Positions 36,437-47,097 are shown, counted from the first letter of the stretch. The stretch: DNA of 64,000 bases from Neptunomonas antarctica (GCF_001305295.1 NZ_LJSI01000053.1:1-64000); one strand, 5' to 3'. Translations and numbers: made by a program. Notes: generated by a model not told the origin, from the sequence alone.

Positions 36437-38929
36437 TTAGTTCAAGTGCTCATGGTATCTGGCACATAAATCAGATACAGATAAAGGGCGATCAAAATAA
36501 TAACCTTGAGCGATGTGGCATTGATAATGACTTAACTGTGCGAGCTGCTCGGCGGTTTCAACGCCTTCAGCAACAACCGTGAGCTGATATGACTCACCAA
36601 TAGCGATGATAGCTTTCACTAGTGATTCGCTTTCGTGGCTGGTTAATAGCTTGTTTACAAATGACTGATCTATTTTAATCTCATTGATGGGCAAATTACT
36701 TAAGTAGCTTAAGGATGAATATCCGGTGCCAAAATCATCAAGTGAAAGATTGAATCCATAGTCTCTTAATCTCTCTAATACTGGAGAAATAGAGGCTAAA
36801 TCTTCTATTAATAAATTCTCAGTTATTTCCAGGGTGATAAGCCTATGTTCCATATTGCGATCAGTAACCGCTGCGACTAATTTGTCTATGAAATATGCAT
36901 CATTTAATTGTTTTGGTGAGAGGTTTATGGAAACGGCTATGGGTTGGTCTTGATTGCTGTTGAAGTTGCTTATATCCAAAAGTGATTTTTTAAGCACAAA
37001 CATACCAATGTCATGAATCAGGCCTGTATCTTCGGCTATCTTGATAAAATCAACCGGAGATACATTACCCAGTCTGTCATTATGCCAACGAGCTAACGCT
37101 TCGACACCATGAATCTTACCACTTTTAATGTTGATCTGAGGTTGGTAAACAACGTCAATTTCGTTGTTTTCAAGCGCTAGACGAAGCGCGGCTTCGCGCT
37201 GTAAATCAAGATGAACTTGCTGGTTGATAGCGGTATTGAAAAATAGAAAACTGCCTTTTTGACGGGCTTTCGATTTATACAACACAATATCTGCCTTGCT
37301 GATGAGTTTTTCCGGTTCGTCGCCGTCACTCGGGTACATAGTGACACCAATGCTACCGCTGGAATGGATCACTTTTCCCCCTATGTGAAACAAATTATCG
37401 AAAATGCGTTGTATGTTTTCGACTTTTTGTTCGGCTGAACGAAGATCCTGCAGCATCGGAAAACAGAAAATGAACTCATCCCCACCAAATCTTGTAACGC
37501 TTTCTCCTGGTTGAAGAATTAAGGAAAATTCTGCACTGACGGCCTTTAGCAATTCGTCGCCCACAGAGTGGCCGTAGAGGTCATTTATTTTTTTGAAATC
37601 GTCGAGGTCTACAAACATTAAGGCGAGCTGTTTATTGTTAAACTTTGATAGATCTATCCCTTGGGAAATGCGTTCTGCCAGCATTACTCTGTTAGGTAAT
37701 TTGGTCAGCGGATCATGATGTGCCAAATAATCAAGTTGATCCTTGGCATGTCGAACTTCATCAATAGTGCTGGCAATCCGTTGTTGAAACTTTTCGAATC
37801 TGCTGGAAATATTGCGACTTATATAGAATAAAACGATGATAAGAATTAACGTGGATAACACGCTTAATAATAATATTTTTTGTAATTCATCCTTGTTTTG
37901 TGCGTGCAGGATTGTTTCTCTGTCTTTCAGGTAGCTTTCAACTTCGTTGATGTACACACCGGTACCAATGATCCAGTTCCAATCCGTAACACTTTTTACA
38001 AAGCTGATTTTTTGTGCCGGTTGTCCGGTAGAAGGCATGACTGATCCGAAATATTGGACATAACCACCTCCATTTTCTGCTGTTTGAATAATCTTTCGAA
38101 TGAAGGGGAATCCATTGGCTCCTTTGCCGTCCAGGTTGTTGCTCCCAACCAGCTCTTTTTGAAAGTGAGAAAGATAATTACCTTGGTTATCAATGACAAA
38201 AATGTAGCCGTTGTCGCCATAGCGAATGCTGTCAACTCGCTCTAATAGTCGTTTCTTAACATCATTTTCGACATCGACAAGATATTCACCCGTGCCAATA
38301 AACCAATCATAAGGCGCAAAATATTTACCAAAGCCTATTTTTTCAAATTCTTGTGTTTTGTTCTGTGGCTTTACAAACGACCAATGGTAGAAAGCTTCTC
38401 CGTTATTCTTTACTAATTCACCCATTTCCCGAACGATGTAGCGGCCTTTTACATCCTGAAGATTCCACTTAGAGGTGCCTTCTATATGAGGCAGCAGTGG
38501 ATGCATCACATTGAGTCCATTACTTTTATAGATGAAAAAGTAACCACGCCCACCGTTAAACGAAATACTGCGTAAACTGTTGGTAATCAGGCGGGAAACT
38601 TCTGCTTCCGGTTTATCCTTGTTATGTTGGTAGATGCTAGTAGCAATGGCGTAGGCTTCGTAAACGCGTTGTTTAATATCTTTTTTTAATGTGGATTCAG
38701 TGCTACTTTTTTCGAATTGAATATCTTGATAAACCTGCTCAACCTGGCCTTTTGCAACTGCTTTTTGACGATCGATAAAGTTGTCGCGTAGTGAATTTAT
38801 GTCGCTCTTCGCTTTTGTTTGATTGTCATAAATAACAATGCCACTTAACAATACGATAAAGATACCCACAACCAGAACGGGAGCCACTTTAATAAGGCGG
38901 AGAAGTTTCTGATCGGATGTTATTTTCAT
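36437..38929 (-). CDS. CACHE-GGDEF-EAL membrane c-di-GMP enzyme
   Basis: 830 residues. TM 1 at about 13-35, a periplasmic tandem of Cache_2 modules (GGRGYFFIYKSNGLNVMHP with DWFIGTGEYLVDV, then GDNGYIFVIDNQGNYLSH with NWIIGTGVYINEV), TM 2 at about 350-370, GGDEF about 395-560 and EAL about 575-830. Cyclase motif RFGGDEF is intact but the RxxD site is missing. The EAL side keeps VEALARWHN, ITENLL, DDFGTGYSS and VAEGVET, so phosphodiesterase activity is expected. Cache_2 domains usually bind small organic acids. Monocistronic. Confidence 0.9.
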   Translation of the reverse strand: MKITSDQKLLRLIKVAPVLVVGIFIVLLSGIVIYDNQTKAKSDINSLRDNFIDRQKAVAKGQVEQVYQDIQFEKSSTESTLKKDIKQRVYEAYAIATSIYQHNKDKPEAEVSRLITNSLRSISFNGGRGYFFIYKSNGLNVMHPLLPHIEGTSKWNLQDVKGRYIVREMGELVKNNGEAFYHWSFVKPQNKTQEFEKIGFGKYFAPYDWFIGTGEYLVDVENDVKKRLLERVDSIRYGDNGYIFVIDNQGNYLSHFQKELVGSNNLDGKGANGFPFIRKIIQTAENGGGYVQYFGSVMPSTGQPAQKISFVKSVTDWNWIIGTGVYINEVESYLKDRETILHAQNKDELQKILLLSVLSTLILIIVLFYISRNISSRFEKFQQRIASTIDEVRHAKDQLDYLAHHDPLTKLPNRVMLAERISQGIDLSKFNNKQLALMFVDLDDFKKINDLYGHSVGDELLKAVSAEFSLILQPGESVTRFGGDEFIFCFPMLQDLRSAEQKVENIQRIFDNLFHIGGKVIHSSGSIGVTMYPSDGDEPEKLISKADIVLYKSKARQKGSFLFFNTAINQQVHLDLQREAALRLALENNEIDVVYQPQINIKSGKIHGVEALARWHNDRLGNVSPVDFIKIAEDTGLIHDIGMFVLKKSLLDISNFNSNQDQPIAVSINLSPKQLNDAYFIDKLVAAVTDRNMEHRLITLEITENLLIEDLASISPVLERLRDYGFNLSLDDFGTGYSSLSYLSNLPINEIKIDQSFVNKLLTSHESESLVKAIIAIGESYQLTVVAEGVETAEQLAQLSHYQCHIAQGYYFDRPLSVSDLCARYHEHLN

Positions 38930-39111
38930 GGTCTAAAAAATGCTCTGATACTGGAATTCGCAGATTCTATCGAATGGCTGCAGTGGAGGTGTACATAGTT
39001 TCTTATTGCGAATAATTTAGACTATAGACCAGTATTAGCAGTAAGGCACTAACGGCTATTGAATAGTGGCCGTATGACTGCGTAGCGTATCAGGTAAAGA
39101 AGTCAGTTTAT

Positions 39112-40827
39112 CTAATCAATGGCAAACGCCTGATCTGAGTCACACATCAGTGATGAGTCGTGGCTGTTTATAATCACAAGTTTTCCTGCCCAGTGCTGAT
39201 GCAGTCTGTTGAGGATGCGCACAGCGCGTTGCTGGTCGATGCCTGCTGTCGGTTCGTCTAATAATAAAATACGGCTATCCTGAAGGAGCAACCGAGCCAT
39301 CCCGAGTCGTTTTAATTCTCCGCCGGATAGCATCCGTTCTCCGTTGCCTAGCCAGGTATCCAGCCCGTCGGGTAGTTGCCGCAACCAATGATCAAGCTCT
39401 ACCAGCGTTAATGACTTAAGCAACGCTTCATCTGAATGTGGCTGGTGTAAGCACAGGTTGTATCGCAGCGTGCCGCGTAATAAGTCTATTTGTTGAGGCA
39501 TTAAACACAGTTGCCCGGCGTTAGCCCCGATAATATTGATGGTTCCCTGGTACGGGTTGAGTTGCCCTGTTAATAGATGTAGCAGTGTGGTTTTTCCGTG
39601 GCCGCTGGGTGCTGTTATCCAATACCAGTGGGGGGCGGCTAACTTACCACTTAACTGTGAAATAACCGCTGATGCCCGTTGAGGGTAGCGGTAACTAATA
39701 GCGTTGAATTGAATGGCAGGGGAGGCGGCGGAGGGTGTCGCTATGTGTGTCTCTGCAGCTGCTGCGGCTGATATAAATGTACGTAAATCCTGTTGAATAG
39801 TGGAGGGAGCATGAGCGTTAATTCTGTTCAGTGCAGCATATCCCAACCCGAAATTTGCTAACGCGCTGGTACCGCCCAGAATCACTTCTTGAGTCCCGAG
39901 CGTCAGTAATAGCAACATGAATAGATGTGAGCCTCCAAGCTCTCCGACCGACAAAGCAAGTAGGCCTTGCCAGAGTATAATCAGGATAAGAACGGCACAC
40001 ATAAGATTGTTGATGGCCATTATTTTTTGCCGGGCGCGGCTGGTTTGTCTTTCGGTAATATCAGCGGCGGAGGCATTGTCGAGTAGCGTTGCACTGACGT
40101 GTTGGAGGCGCTGATAGAGAATAAGTGTCCGCAGGTTCGTAAATAAAGAGCTGGCACTGCTCCACTGTTGGCTGCGTTGCTGATGAAGGCTGTCTTGTGG
40201 TTTAAGGGTCTGTTGCAAGTATAAGTAGGGCATCAACACTACCGTGAGCAAAAGCATGGGTAGTATCCAGACGATGATATCTGGCAGAAATATCATTATT
40301 GTAAAGAGATACAGCAGAACACTCAGCAGCATTACAAAACCGGGTATCAGCGCAGACAGATATAAGGACTCAGCATATTTGATATCTTCGAGCAGCCGGC
40401 TGCTGGCGTCGTGGCTATTGAGCGGGTTTTCTTGCCAATGATGTTTCGCTAAACTGCCAAAAAGCTCTGATCGCAGGCGTGAAATAACACGTAACGTCGC
40501 TTCGTGGGTGGTGATCCGTTCCCCGTAACGGCCAGTAGTACGGATAATAGATAAGCCTCTGACAATCGCGCCGGGCGCGAAATAATTAAAACTATGTGCG
40601 CCGGCAAGACTTAGCCCTGCAAGGGCGGTGGCGCTAATGAACCAGCCAGATACGGCCAGTAACGCTATTCCGGCAATAGCAGTGATGGTTGCCAGCAAAA
40701 GTCCGATAACAGCCATCGAGCGTTGTTCCCATAGCAAACAAAAATAGCGTTTAACTAATGTAGGTACTCGGATAGCAGGTTCGTCTTTTATATCAGTTTG
40801 CGTATCAGCTCTCATTTTACTTCTCAT
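39112..40827 (-). CDS. cydC: CydC, ABC exporter subunit for cytochrome bd assembly
   Basis: 571 residues from ATG 40827, preceded by GGAAGG; this overlaps the cydD end by 11 bases (ATG 40815 is the alternative). Six-TM ABC exporter half (about 30-330), then ATPase: Walker A APSGHGKTTLL, signature LSGGELKRLGMARLLL, Walker B RILLLDEPTAGID, H-loop NSHD. CydDC exports cysteine/glutathione and binds heme, and is needed for cytochrome bd maturation. Operon cydD-cydC. Confidence 0.95.
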   Translation of the reverse strand: MRSKMRADTQTDIKDEPAIRVPTLVKRYFCLLWEQRSMAVIGLLLATITAIAGIALLAVSGWFISATALAGLSLAGAHSFNYFAPGAIVRGLSIIRTTGRYGERITTHEATLRVISRLRSELFGSLAKHHWQENPLNSHDASSRLLEDIKYAESLYLSALIPGFVMLLSVLLYLFTIMIFLPDIIVWILPMLLLTVVLMPYLYLQQTLKPQDSLHQQRSQQWSSASSLFTNLRTLILYQRLQHVSATLLDNASAADITERQTSRARQKIMAINNLMCAVLILIILWQGLLALSVGELGGSHLFMLLLLTLGTQEVILGGTSALANFGLGYAALNRINAHAPSTIQQDLRTFISAAAAAETHIATPSAASPAIQFNAISYRYPQRASAVISQLSGKLAAPHWYWITAPSGHGKTTLLHLLTGQLNPYQGTINIIGANAGQLCLMPQQIDLLRGTLRYNLCLHQPHSDEALLKSLTLVELDHWLRQLPDGLDTWLGNGERMLSGGELKRLGMARLLLQDSRILLLDEPTAGIDQQRAVRILNRLHQHWAGKLVIINSHDSSLMCDSDQAFAID

Positions 40828-42583
40828 ATAAAGCACCTTCCGACGAGTGGAGTGTGATGGTCTGCTGGAAAAGTGTTTGATCACGGGTGCGGTGGCTGGC
40901 CATGATCACGATGCCTCCCAGCTGAGTAAATTGGCGAAGTGATGTTAAAAACAAGTCTGCCGTCTCGTCGTCCAGATTGGCTGTTGGTTCATCCAGTAAT
41001 AATAGATCGGGCTGGTGCAGAAAAACGCGTGCCAGAGCAATGCGTTGTGCCTGGCCTCCTGACAGGTAACCCCCGCTGTCACTGATCTGATAATCAAGCT
41101 GGCCGGGTAATGCGCGTACCAGTATGTCCGCTTGCACCCGTGTTAAGGCTGCCAATAACTGAGCATCGCTAAAGTCGCGGCCTAAACAAAGATTGTTACG
41201 AATACTGTCGAATAACAGCTCGGGTTGCTGCGCCATATAGCCGATGCGACCTTGCCATTGCGCGTTGTTGAGAAGCGTTGTCGGTTGACCATTGATAAGG
41301 GTTTCGCCTGCAGTGGCAGGGATGAATCCGGCCAGCGTATCTAACAGGGTGCTCTTGCCTGCACCGGAAGGGCCTTTTAATAACAGGCTCTGGCCTGTCC
41401 GCAGCGTTAGGTTAAGCGGTTGGCCAATATTGACCGCGTTACGACCTGTTTGCAGGTTTTGCAGTGTGATTGAATCAATCTGTTTCGGCAGAACGGCATG
41501 AGCGTCGGACCTTGTCTGCAAGTGAGGCTGTAGCTGAGGCGTTCGCTGTGATTGGGAATCTTTTTTGCTAAATAAACGCAGCAAGTGTTCAGCCACACTC
41601 ATGGCATCTGCACGGGCATGATAGAGCGGGCCTAAGCGACGCAGAGGCAGGTAGAATTCGGGTGCTAACATCAATAGAAAAATGCCATCACCTAATGTGA
41701 CTTCTCCGCTCCAACTACCTATGTGGTATTTGCCAAGGAACAGCAGGCCCAGATAAACAGCGACCAGTGCCACGCTGATCGCGCTGAAAAATTCCAACAA
41801 AGTGCCGGATAGAAAAGCTAAGCGTAGTACCTGCATAGTGGAGTGCCGATAAGCTTCGGATTGCTCATATAGTTTTTGCTGCTCCTGATCGGTGGTTCTT
41901 GCCAGTTGTAACGCGTTAAGTCCTTTTATTCGGTCTGCCAGCAGGTTACCCAGTCGGTTTAGTTGTATGAGATTACGCTGGCTGGCGTCAGCGGCTTTGT
42001 GGCCGACAATCATCATGAAAAGAGGAACCATGGGTGCAGTCAGCGCCAGAATTAGCGGAACCAGCCAGCTAATACTGCAACAGGCGAGGAGGATCAACAC
42101 CGGAGCCAACATGGCTAAGCGTTGCTGTGGCATAAATTCTGCGAAGTAATCCCGGGTACTGTCAATCTCGGTGCTGATGAGACTGCTGAGCTCTGCCGCC
42201 GTAAAATCCGGGAACAGCTTGATATGGTGTTGCTGACAATGCTCCATCGCGGCGGACCTTAAGGCATTTCTAGCCTTGATACTGGCACTATCTGCCAGCT
42301 GGGCTTGCACTAACGGTAGCAGAGCTTTAATGCAGAGCACTGCTGCCAGTAACCCCCACCAATGGAGTTGACGCCACGCGTCTTGTTGAAGATAAACAGC
42401 ATCGTTGATTAATAGCGCAATAACGGCGGCAAAGATAATAGTACAGAGTGTTTGAATAATCCCGATGAGGGTTAAGCCGTTATTTTCGCGGCGAGCACTG
42501 TTGCTTGCGGCACGCAGCAGTGTTTTTGCATCAGGGCTGTTATTCAGGGATGGGTTTAGGGGCGGGTTCACTGTTTGTTTCAT
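40817..42583 (-). CDS. cydD: CydD, ABC exporter subunit for cytochrome bd assembly
   Basis: 588 residues. TM half about 25-320 (SLISTEIDSTRDYFAEFMPQQ is typical CydD coupling region), Walker A GPSGAGKSTLLDTL, signature LSGGQAQRIALARVFL, Walker B DLLLLDEPTANLD, H-loop ASHRT. It forms the heterodimer with CydC. Divergent from the sigma-54 activator at 42675, with a 91-base gap holding an 8-bp inverted repeat; no -24/-12 element is visible for cydD. Confidence 0.95.
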   Translation of the reverse strand: MKQTVNPPLNPSLNNSPDAKTLLRAASNSARRENNGLTLIGIIQTLCTIIFAAVIALLINDAVYLQQDAWRQLHWWGLLAAVLCIKALLPLVQAQLADSASIKARNALRSAAMEHCQQHHIKLFPDFTAAELSSLISTEIDSTRDYFAEFMPQQRLAMLAPVLILLACCSISWLVPLILALTAPMVPLFMMIVGHKAADASQRNLIQLNRLGNLLADRIKGLNALQLARTTDQEQQKLYEQSEAYRHSTMQVLRLAFLSGTLLEFFSAISVALVAVYLGLLFLGKYHIGSWSGEVTLGDGIFLLMLAPEFYLPLRRLGPLYHARADAMSVAEHLLRLFSKKDSQSQRTPQLQPHLQTRSDAHAVLPKQIDSITLQNLQTGRNAVNIGQPLNLTLRTGQSLLLKGPSGAGKSTLLDTLAGFIPATAGETLINGQPTTLLNNAQWQGRIGYMAQQPELLFDSIRNNLCLGRDFSDAQLLAALTRVQADILVRALPGQLDYQISDSGGYLSGGQAQRIALARVFLHQPDLLLLDEPTANLDDETADLFLTSLRQFTQLGGIVIMASHRTRDQTLFQQTITLHSSEGALYEK

Positions 42584-42626
42584 AGTTCGTTGCTCTGAAG
42601 CTTACATATCTGGTAGAAAACGCTAT

Positions 42627-42659
42627 TTTTTGTCATTATCGTCATACATAAGACAAAAA
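42627..42659. promoter_or_regulatory. Inverted repeat between cydD and the sigma-54 activator
   Basis: TTTTTGTC (42627-42634) and GACAAAAA (42652-42659) with 17 bases between, in the 91-base divergent gap. Candidate binding site for autoregulation or for a second regulator. Confidence 0.4.
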
Positions 42660-42674
42660 TGACGGGGCAGAGAG

Positions 42675-44075
42675 ATGACTAATGCCAACTGGCTGGAAAC
42701 AATGCGCACTGTATTGGACAGTTATAATGACCCAGCGGTGCTGGTGGATGCCGACTACAACGTGGTGGTTTCCAATAGTCACTATGATTTCCGGTTTGGC
42801 GGGCTGGATGATAACCGCCCTGCAAAATGCTATTTTCTCTCGCATGGCTATAACCGACCCTGTGACCTTGAAGGCGAGACCTGCCCGATGCATGAAGCAC
42901 GTGAGACAGGTAAGCGCGCCAGTGTTTTGCATATTCACAATACGCCTCAGGGCAAAGAGCATGTCGGCATAGAAACGATTCCTATTGTCGATGAAGCACA
43001 GCGGACTTACTTTATCGAAGTGATGAAGCCGATTCTGGAGGTCAGTGCAGAACCCATCGCGAATAAAATGATTGGTCGCAGTAAGGCTTTTAATCGCTTG
43101 GTCGACCTTATACAGCGTGTCGGAAAAACCAATACCAATGTCCTTTTGATGGGCGCGTCGGGTACCGGTAAAGAGCTGGCCGCTCAGGCGATTCATTCGG
43201 TGAGTTCCAGAGCGAGCAAGCCTTTTGTTACGGTAGAATGTTCCGGACTGACTGACACTCTGTTTGAAAGTGAACTGTTTGGCCATATGAAGGGTGCTTT
43301 TACTGGCGCAACCTATACCCGAACCGGCTTGGTGCAGTCGGCTCATGGTGGAACTTTGTTTCTTGACGAAGTGGGCGATATTCCGTTGCATCTTCAGGTA
43401 AAATTGCTGCGGCTGATTGAAACCAAAACCTTTCGGCCTGTGGGTGACAGTAAGCCGGCCGCTGCTGATTTCAGGCTGGTCTGTGCTACCCATAAAGATC
43501 TGATAAGCATGGTTGAACGGGGTGAGTTTCGGGAAGATTTGTATCATCGTATTAGTACTTTCCCCATCCGTTTGCCTGCATTGTCTGAACGGCGTGAAGA
43601 TCTGCCGTTGCTGGTAAAGAGTATTTTGCTGCGAATCGCCGAGAATCTGCCACTGAGTTTGACCGAAGAAGCCCTGGCGCTGCTGTGCGAGCAAGCGTTC
43701 AAAGGTAACATTCGGGAGCTGAAAAACATCATAGAGCGTGCCATTGTATTGCGAAATGATGACCAGATCGATGTTGATATTATTCGACAAAGCTTAAATT
43801 TGCTGCCGGTGCAGAATATTGCTGCGTCAGGAGAACAGCGTGACGGTAATGCTAACGGCAGTGTAAATTCAGGTGTAGATGCTGCTGATATGTCGAAGAC
43901 TTCATCAGGCGCTTTTTTTCAGCACCTGGCTGAGCAAAAATTGACATTGGAGCAGCTCGAACAGGCCTACTTACACGCGTTATTACAAACCTACCCGGAT
44001 AAAGCGCACGTAGCTGACATTGCTGGCTGTAGTCTACGCACACTGTACCGCAAACTAGATCGAAACTCAGAGTAA
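42675..44075 (+). CDS. Sigma-54-dependent transcriptional activator with Cys-rich PAS domain
   Basis: 466 residues. PAS-like sensor (about 10-110) containing Cys52, His57, Cys63 and Cys70 ([20 protein letters not shown]), a set that could hold heme, iron-sulfur or a redox switch. AAA+ domain about 130-360: Walker A GASGTGKE, the sigma-54 contact loop [18 protein letters not shown] and the arginine-finger region [17 protein letters not shown]. Fis-type helix-turn-helix at the C-terminus ([20 protein letters not shown]). It sits between cydDC and cydABX, and the -24/-12 promoter upstream of cydA makes cydAB the likely target. Similar activators beside cyd genes occur in other marine gammaproteobacteria. 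Confidence 0.9.
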   Translation: MTNANWLETMRTVLDSYNDPAVLVDADYNVVVSNSHYDFRFGGLDDNRPAKCYFLSHGYNRPCDLEGETCPMHEARETGKRASVLHIHNTPQGKEHVGIETIPIVDEAQRTYFIEVMKPILEVSAEPIANKMIGRSKAFNRLVDLIQRVGKTNTNVLLMGASGTGKELAAQAIHSVSSRASKPFVTVECSGLTDTLFESELFGHMKGAFTGATYTRTGLVQSAHGGTLFLDEVGDIPLHLQVKLLRLIETKTFRPVGDSKPAAADFRLVCATHKDLISMVERGEFREDLYHRISTFPIRLPALSERREDLPLLVKSILLRIAENLPLSLTEEALALLCEQAFKGNIRELKNIIERAIVLRNDDQIDVDIIRQSLNLLPVQNIAASGEQRDGNANGSVNSGVDAADMSKTSSGAFFQHLAEQKLTLEQLEQAYLHALLQTYPDKAHVADIAGCSLRTLYRKLDRNSE

Positions 44076-44097
44076 AGACCAAATCGACAATAGAAGC

Positions 44098-44123
44098 AGT
44101 GAACCCGCTAATGCAGGCTCACT
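44098..44123. terminator. Hairpin between the activator gene and cydX
   Basis: AGTGAACC and GGCTCACT can pair with one mismatch (a G-U pair on the minus strand) around a 10-base loop. There is no strong T-run on either side, so it is a weak or Rho-assisted terminator between two convergent transcripts. Confidence 0.4.
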
Positions 44124-44131
44124 TCTCTGTT

Positions 44132-44233
44132 CTATTCTGTTTCGTCTTCCATATGACTTTCCAGCCACATCGCATTAATGATGCCGAAGCTACACGCCAG
44201 TAATACACCTAGGATCCAAGCGAAATACCACAT
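44132..44233 (-). CDS. cydX: CydX, small subunit of cytochrome bd oxidase
   Basis: 33 residues, starting MWYFAWILGVLLACSFGIIN and ending in an acidic tail, ..MWLESHMEDETE: exactly the CydX layout (one TM helix, Trp2/Tyr3, conserved LGVLLACxFG, acidic C-terminus). AGGAG lies six bases before the ATG, and the gene begins 12 bases after the cydB stop. CydX stabilises the heme b595/d sites of the CydAB complex. Confidence 0.92.
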   Translation of the reverse strand: MWYFAWILGVLLACSFGIINAMWLESHMEDETE

Positions 44234-44245
44234 AAAACACTCCTT

Positions 44246-45382
44246 TTAGTAAAATGACACGCTGTTGTTTTCGATAGCTTCCGGCTCAACACGGCCCCAC
44301 ATTTTGTAGTAACTCCACACGGTGTAGGCGAGTATCAGCGGCACAAAAAAGATCACCACCCAGAGCATTATTTCTAATGTGAGTTTACTGGATGTTGCAT
44401 CCCACAGCGTAAGGCTACTCGCCAGATCTGTTGATGAAGGCATCAGGAATGGGAACAGCGTCGTGCCTGCCAGTAAAATAATAGCGGTGATTGCTAGCGC
44501 GCTACTCAGGAAAGCCCAGCCATATAGCGTTGCTCGCGACAGCAGGCTGGTGACTAACGGTAGAACAACCGCCAGTAGTGGCAGCAACCAGAGCTCGGGA
44601 TAAAGGCTGAAATTAACAAACCAGCTATCAATGCGAACCACGCTTTTACTCAGTGGGTTTGAGCTGGCATCGCCGATAACCGCGCTGCTGATCTCATAAC
44701 CAGGGATGGATGTGAGTAGCCAGGCGCCCGCAATTATCAGTAGTACACTCAATAACGGTCCGGTCAGCAGCGTGATAGCGGTGGCGCGATGTTTGATGTC
44801 ACCACCGGCGCGCATTTGCAGCCAAACAGCACCATGCAGAACGAGCATCGTAACGCTGGCTAAGCCACAAATGAGTGCAAACGGGTTAAGCAGTGCCCAG
44901 AAAGAGCCGGTATAAATTGGACGAGTAAATTCGTCAAAGCTGAACGGTACGCCGAGAAATAAATTGCCAAAGGCAACGCCGAATACCAGAGCAGGTACAA
45001 AAGAACCTAAGCACAGGCCTAAATCCCAATTGCTACGCCAGCGTTTGCCCGGCATTTTACTGCGATATTCAAAGCCGATAGGGCGAAAAAATAATGCAAA
45101 TAACACCAATAACATGGCCCAGTAAAAGCCTGAAAACGCCGTGGCGTAGACCAGAGGCCAGGCTGCAAAAAGAGCACCGCCCGCCGTTACGAACCAGACC
45201 TGATTGCCATCCCAGTGTGGCGCAATGGTATTAATGATCACGCGGCGTTCGATATCGGTTTTACCTAAGATAGGTAGCAGCATGGCTGCGCCGAGATCAA
45301 AACCATCGGTGATAGCAAAGCCGATCAGTAACACGCCGACCAGTAACCACCAGACCAATCGCAGAGTTTCATAATCAAACAT
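44246..45382 (-). CDS. cydB: Cytochrome bd ubiquinol oxidase subunit II
   Basis: 378 residues, eight or nine TM helices. Typical opening [31 protein letters not shown], with [18 protein letters not shown] and [11 protein letters not shown]. It pairs with CydA and shapes the oxygen and proton channels of the complex. The start overlaps the cydA stop by eight bases; cydX follows. Confidence 0.97.
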   Translation of the reverse strand: MFDYETLRLVWWLLVGVLLIGFAITDGFDLGAAMLLPILGKTDIERRVIINTIAPHWDGNQVWFVTAGGALFAAWPLVYATAFSGFYWAMLLVLFALFFRPIGFEYRSKMPGKRWRSNWDLGLCLGSFVPALVFGVAFGNLFLGVPFSFDEFTRPIYTGSFWALLNPFALICGLASVTMLVLHGAVWLQMRAGGDIKHRATAITLLTGPLLSVLLIIAGAWLLTSIPGYEISSAVIGDASSNPLSKSVVRIDSWFVNFSLYPELWLLPLLAVVLPLVTSLLSRATLYGWAFLSSALAITAIILLAGTTLFPFLMPSSTDLASSLTLWDATSSKLTLEIMLWVVIFFVPLILAYTVWSYYKMWGRVEPEAIENNSVSFY

Positions 45383-46943
45383 GCTGCAGTTCTCCTTTCT
45401 GTTCGCTGTGGTAACGCCCGGTTTCTAACGCACTCGGGCCTTTGCGAATGTACTTGACCATTAAGTAAACCTCGATGACCAGAAACACAGAGTAGAGGCT
45501 GGCAAAGCCGGCAATACTCATCCATAAATCCATTTCACTGAGATGGGATGTGGCCACGTAGGTGGGCAAAATTTCACCAATCGCCCATGGTTGTCGGCCG
45601 AACTCTGCAATAAACCAGCCGGTTTCAATGGCTACCCACGGCAGAGGAAGGCAGAAGAGCGACAATTTGAGTAGCCAGGGTGTTTTGTGTTCGCGCCGAC
45701 GGGCGGTGAAATAGAAGGCGGCAGCAAAGGTAAATAGCATGGCAACGCCGGAAGCGACCATGACACGGAACGACCAGAATATAGGTGCTACCTTAGGAAT
45801 AGTGCTGTTAGCCGCCGCCTGAATCTGTTCTTCAGTAGCATCGACCACGTTTTCAGTAAACCGCTTCAGCAACAGGCCGTAACCCAGGTCATCGCTCACT
45901 GCATTGAAAGCCTCCCGGTTTTCTGGTGTATCTTCCCCGGTGCGTAATTTTTGTAAAAGGCCGTAAGCGACTATGCCGCTGCGGATGCGCACTTCGCTGG
46001 CAATAATCAGATCTTTTATACCCGGTACTGGTGTATCAATCGAGCGGGTAGCGATAATCCCTAACAGGTAGGGTATTCGCAATGCGTAATCAGTAGTTTG
46101 ATTTTCCTGATTAGGTAAGCCTATGACGGTAAAAGCGGCAGGTGCCGGATGTGTTTCCCACTCCGCTTCAATGGCCGCCAGTTTTACCTTTTGAACATCG
46201 CCTACTTCGTAACCACTCTCATCACCCAGAATAATAACCGAAATAATGGAGGCTAAGCCGAAGGCCGATGCAATAGCAAAAGAGCGCCGCGCAAAACCGA
46301 CATCTTTATTGCGCAACAGGTAGTAAGCACTAATAGAGAGCACAAACATCGCGCCGGTTACATAACCCGCTGATACGGTATGGACAAACTTGACCTGCGC
46401 TACGGGATTGAAAATCACTTCTGTAAAGCTATCCATCTCCATGCGCATGGTTTCAAAATTGAAATAAGCGCCCACCGGATTTTGCATCCAGCCGTTAGCA
46501 ATAAGAATCCACAGGGCGGAGAAGTTTGAACCAATGGCGACCAGCCAGGTGACGGATAGATGTTGGACACGCGAGAGACGGTCCCAACCGAAGAAGAACA
46601 AACCAATAAAGGTCGATTCTAAGAAGAATGCCATCAGGCCTTCAATGGCCAATGGCGCACCAAAGACATCTCCGACGTAATGCGAATAATAGGCCCAGTT
46701 AGTACCAAACTGGAACTCCATCGTTAAACCGGTAGTGACGCCTAACGCGAAGTTGATACCAAAGAGCTTGCCCCAGAAGCGGGTCATGTCTTTGTAGACT
46801 TGCTTGTTGGTCATCACATAGACAGATTCCATGATGGCCAGCATAAATGAGAGACCCAGTGTTAAAGGGACAAATAGAAAGTGGTACAGCGCTGTCATGG
46901 CAAATTGTATGCGCGAGAGCTCAACAACTGTTTCCGAGACCAT
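45375..46943 (-). CDS. cydA: Cytochrome bd ubiquinol oxidase subunit I
   Basis: 522 residues, the same length as E. coli CydA. Heme b595/b558 ligands: His21 ([13 protein letters not shown]) and a later His in [11 protein letters not shown]; Met ligand region SFRVMVASG. The signature GRQPW is near residue 448. The quinol loop is the long E. coli type ([20 protein letters not shown]). It reduces oxygen to water with quinol, without pumping protons, at high oxygen affinity. First gene of cydA-cydB-cydX, preceded by a sigma-54 promoter at 47033-47048. Confidence 0.97.
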   Translation of the reverse strand: MVSETVVELSRIQFAMTALYHFLFVPLTLGLSFMLAIMESVYVMTNKQVYKDMTRFWGKLFGINFALGVTTGLTMEFQFGTNWAYYSHYVGDVFGAPLAIEGLMAFFLESTFIGLFFFGWDRLSRVQHLSVTWLVAIGSNFSALWILIANGWMQNPVGAYFNFETMRMEMDSFTEVIFNPVAQVKFVHTVSAGYVTGAMFVLSISAYYLLRNKDVGFARRSFAIASAFGLASIISVIILGDESGYEVGDVQKVKLAAIEAEWETHPAPAAFTVIGLPNQENQTTDYALRIPYLLGIIATRSIDTPVPGIKDLIIASEVRIRSGIVAYGLLQKLRTGEDTPENREAFNAVSDDLGYGLLLKRFTENVVDATEEQIQAAANSTIPKVAPIFWSFRVMVASGVAMLFTFAAAFYFTARRREHKTPWLLKLSLFCLPLPWVAIETGWFIAEFGRQPWAIGEILPTYVATSHLSEMDLWMSIAGFASLYSVFLVIEVYLMVKYIRKGPSALETGRYHSEQKGELQHV

Positions 46944-47032
46944 AAATAACGACCTTTGAATTCAGATCCGACGATTGTCGGGAATAACAAAAAATTACCT
47001 CAGAGTTTTAAACTGAGTGCTGTAAGTGTGAA

Positions 47033-47048
47033 TGCACAAGTTGTGCCA
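47033..47048 (-). promoter_or_regulatory. Sigma-54 (-24/-12) promoter of cydABX
   Basis: Minus strand TGGCACAACTTGTGCA. It has the full TGGCAC -24 box and GCA of the -12 box, with the GG and GC doublets at the correct 10-base interval; only one base of the TTGC core differs. Predicted transcript start is near 47022, giving a leader of about 80 bases to the cydA ATG. Confidence 0.7.
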
Positions 47049-47070
47049 GAAAGGGGTCTTGATTAGAGCG

Positions 47071-47097
47071 TCAGTATCAAAGCACCTTTGATACTGA
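47071..47097. promoter_or_regulatory. 12-bp perfect palindrome upstream of the cydA promoter (activator site candidate)
   Basis: TCAGTATCAAAG and CTTTGATACTGA, with a 3-base spacer. Its centre is about 62 bases before the predicted transcript start. It has no T-run, so it is not a terminator. Fis-type sigma-54 activators bind such dyads; this is the best candidate site for the activator encoded at 42675. Confidence 0.6.

Noticed and set aside
42584..42674. Sigma-54 promoter for cydDC
   Set aside because: No GG-N10-GC pair with a recognisable TGGCA box on the cydD strand.
47071..47097. Rho-independent terminator after the SQR gene
   Set aside because: Perfect hairpin, but no T-run on either strand and it sits upstream of the cydA -24/-12 element.
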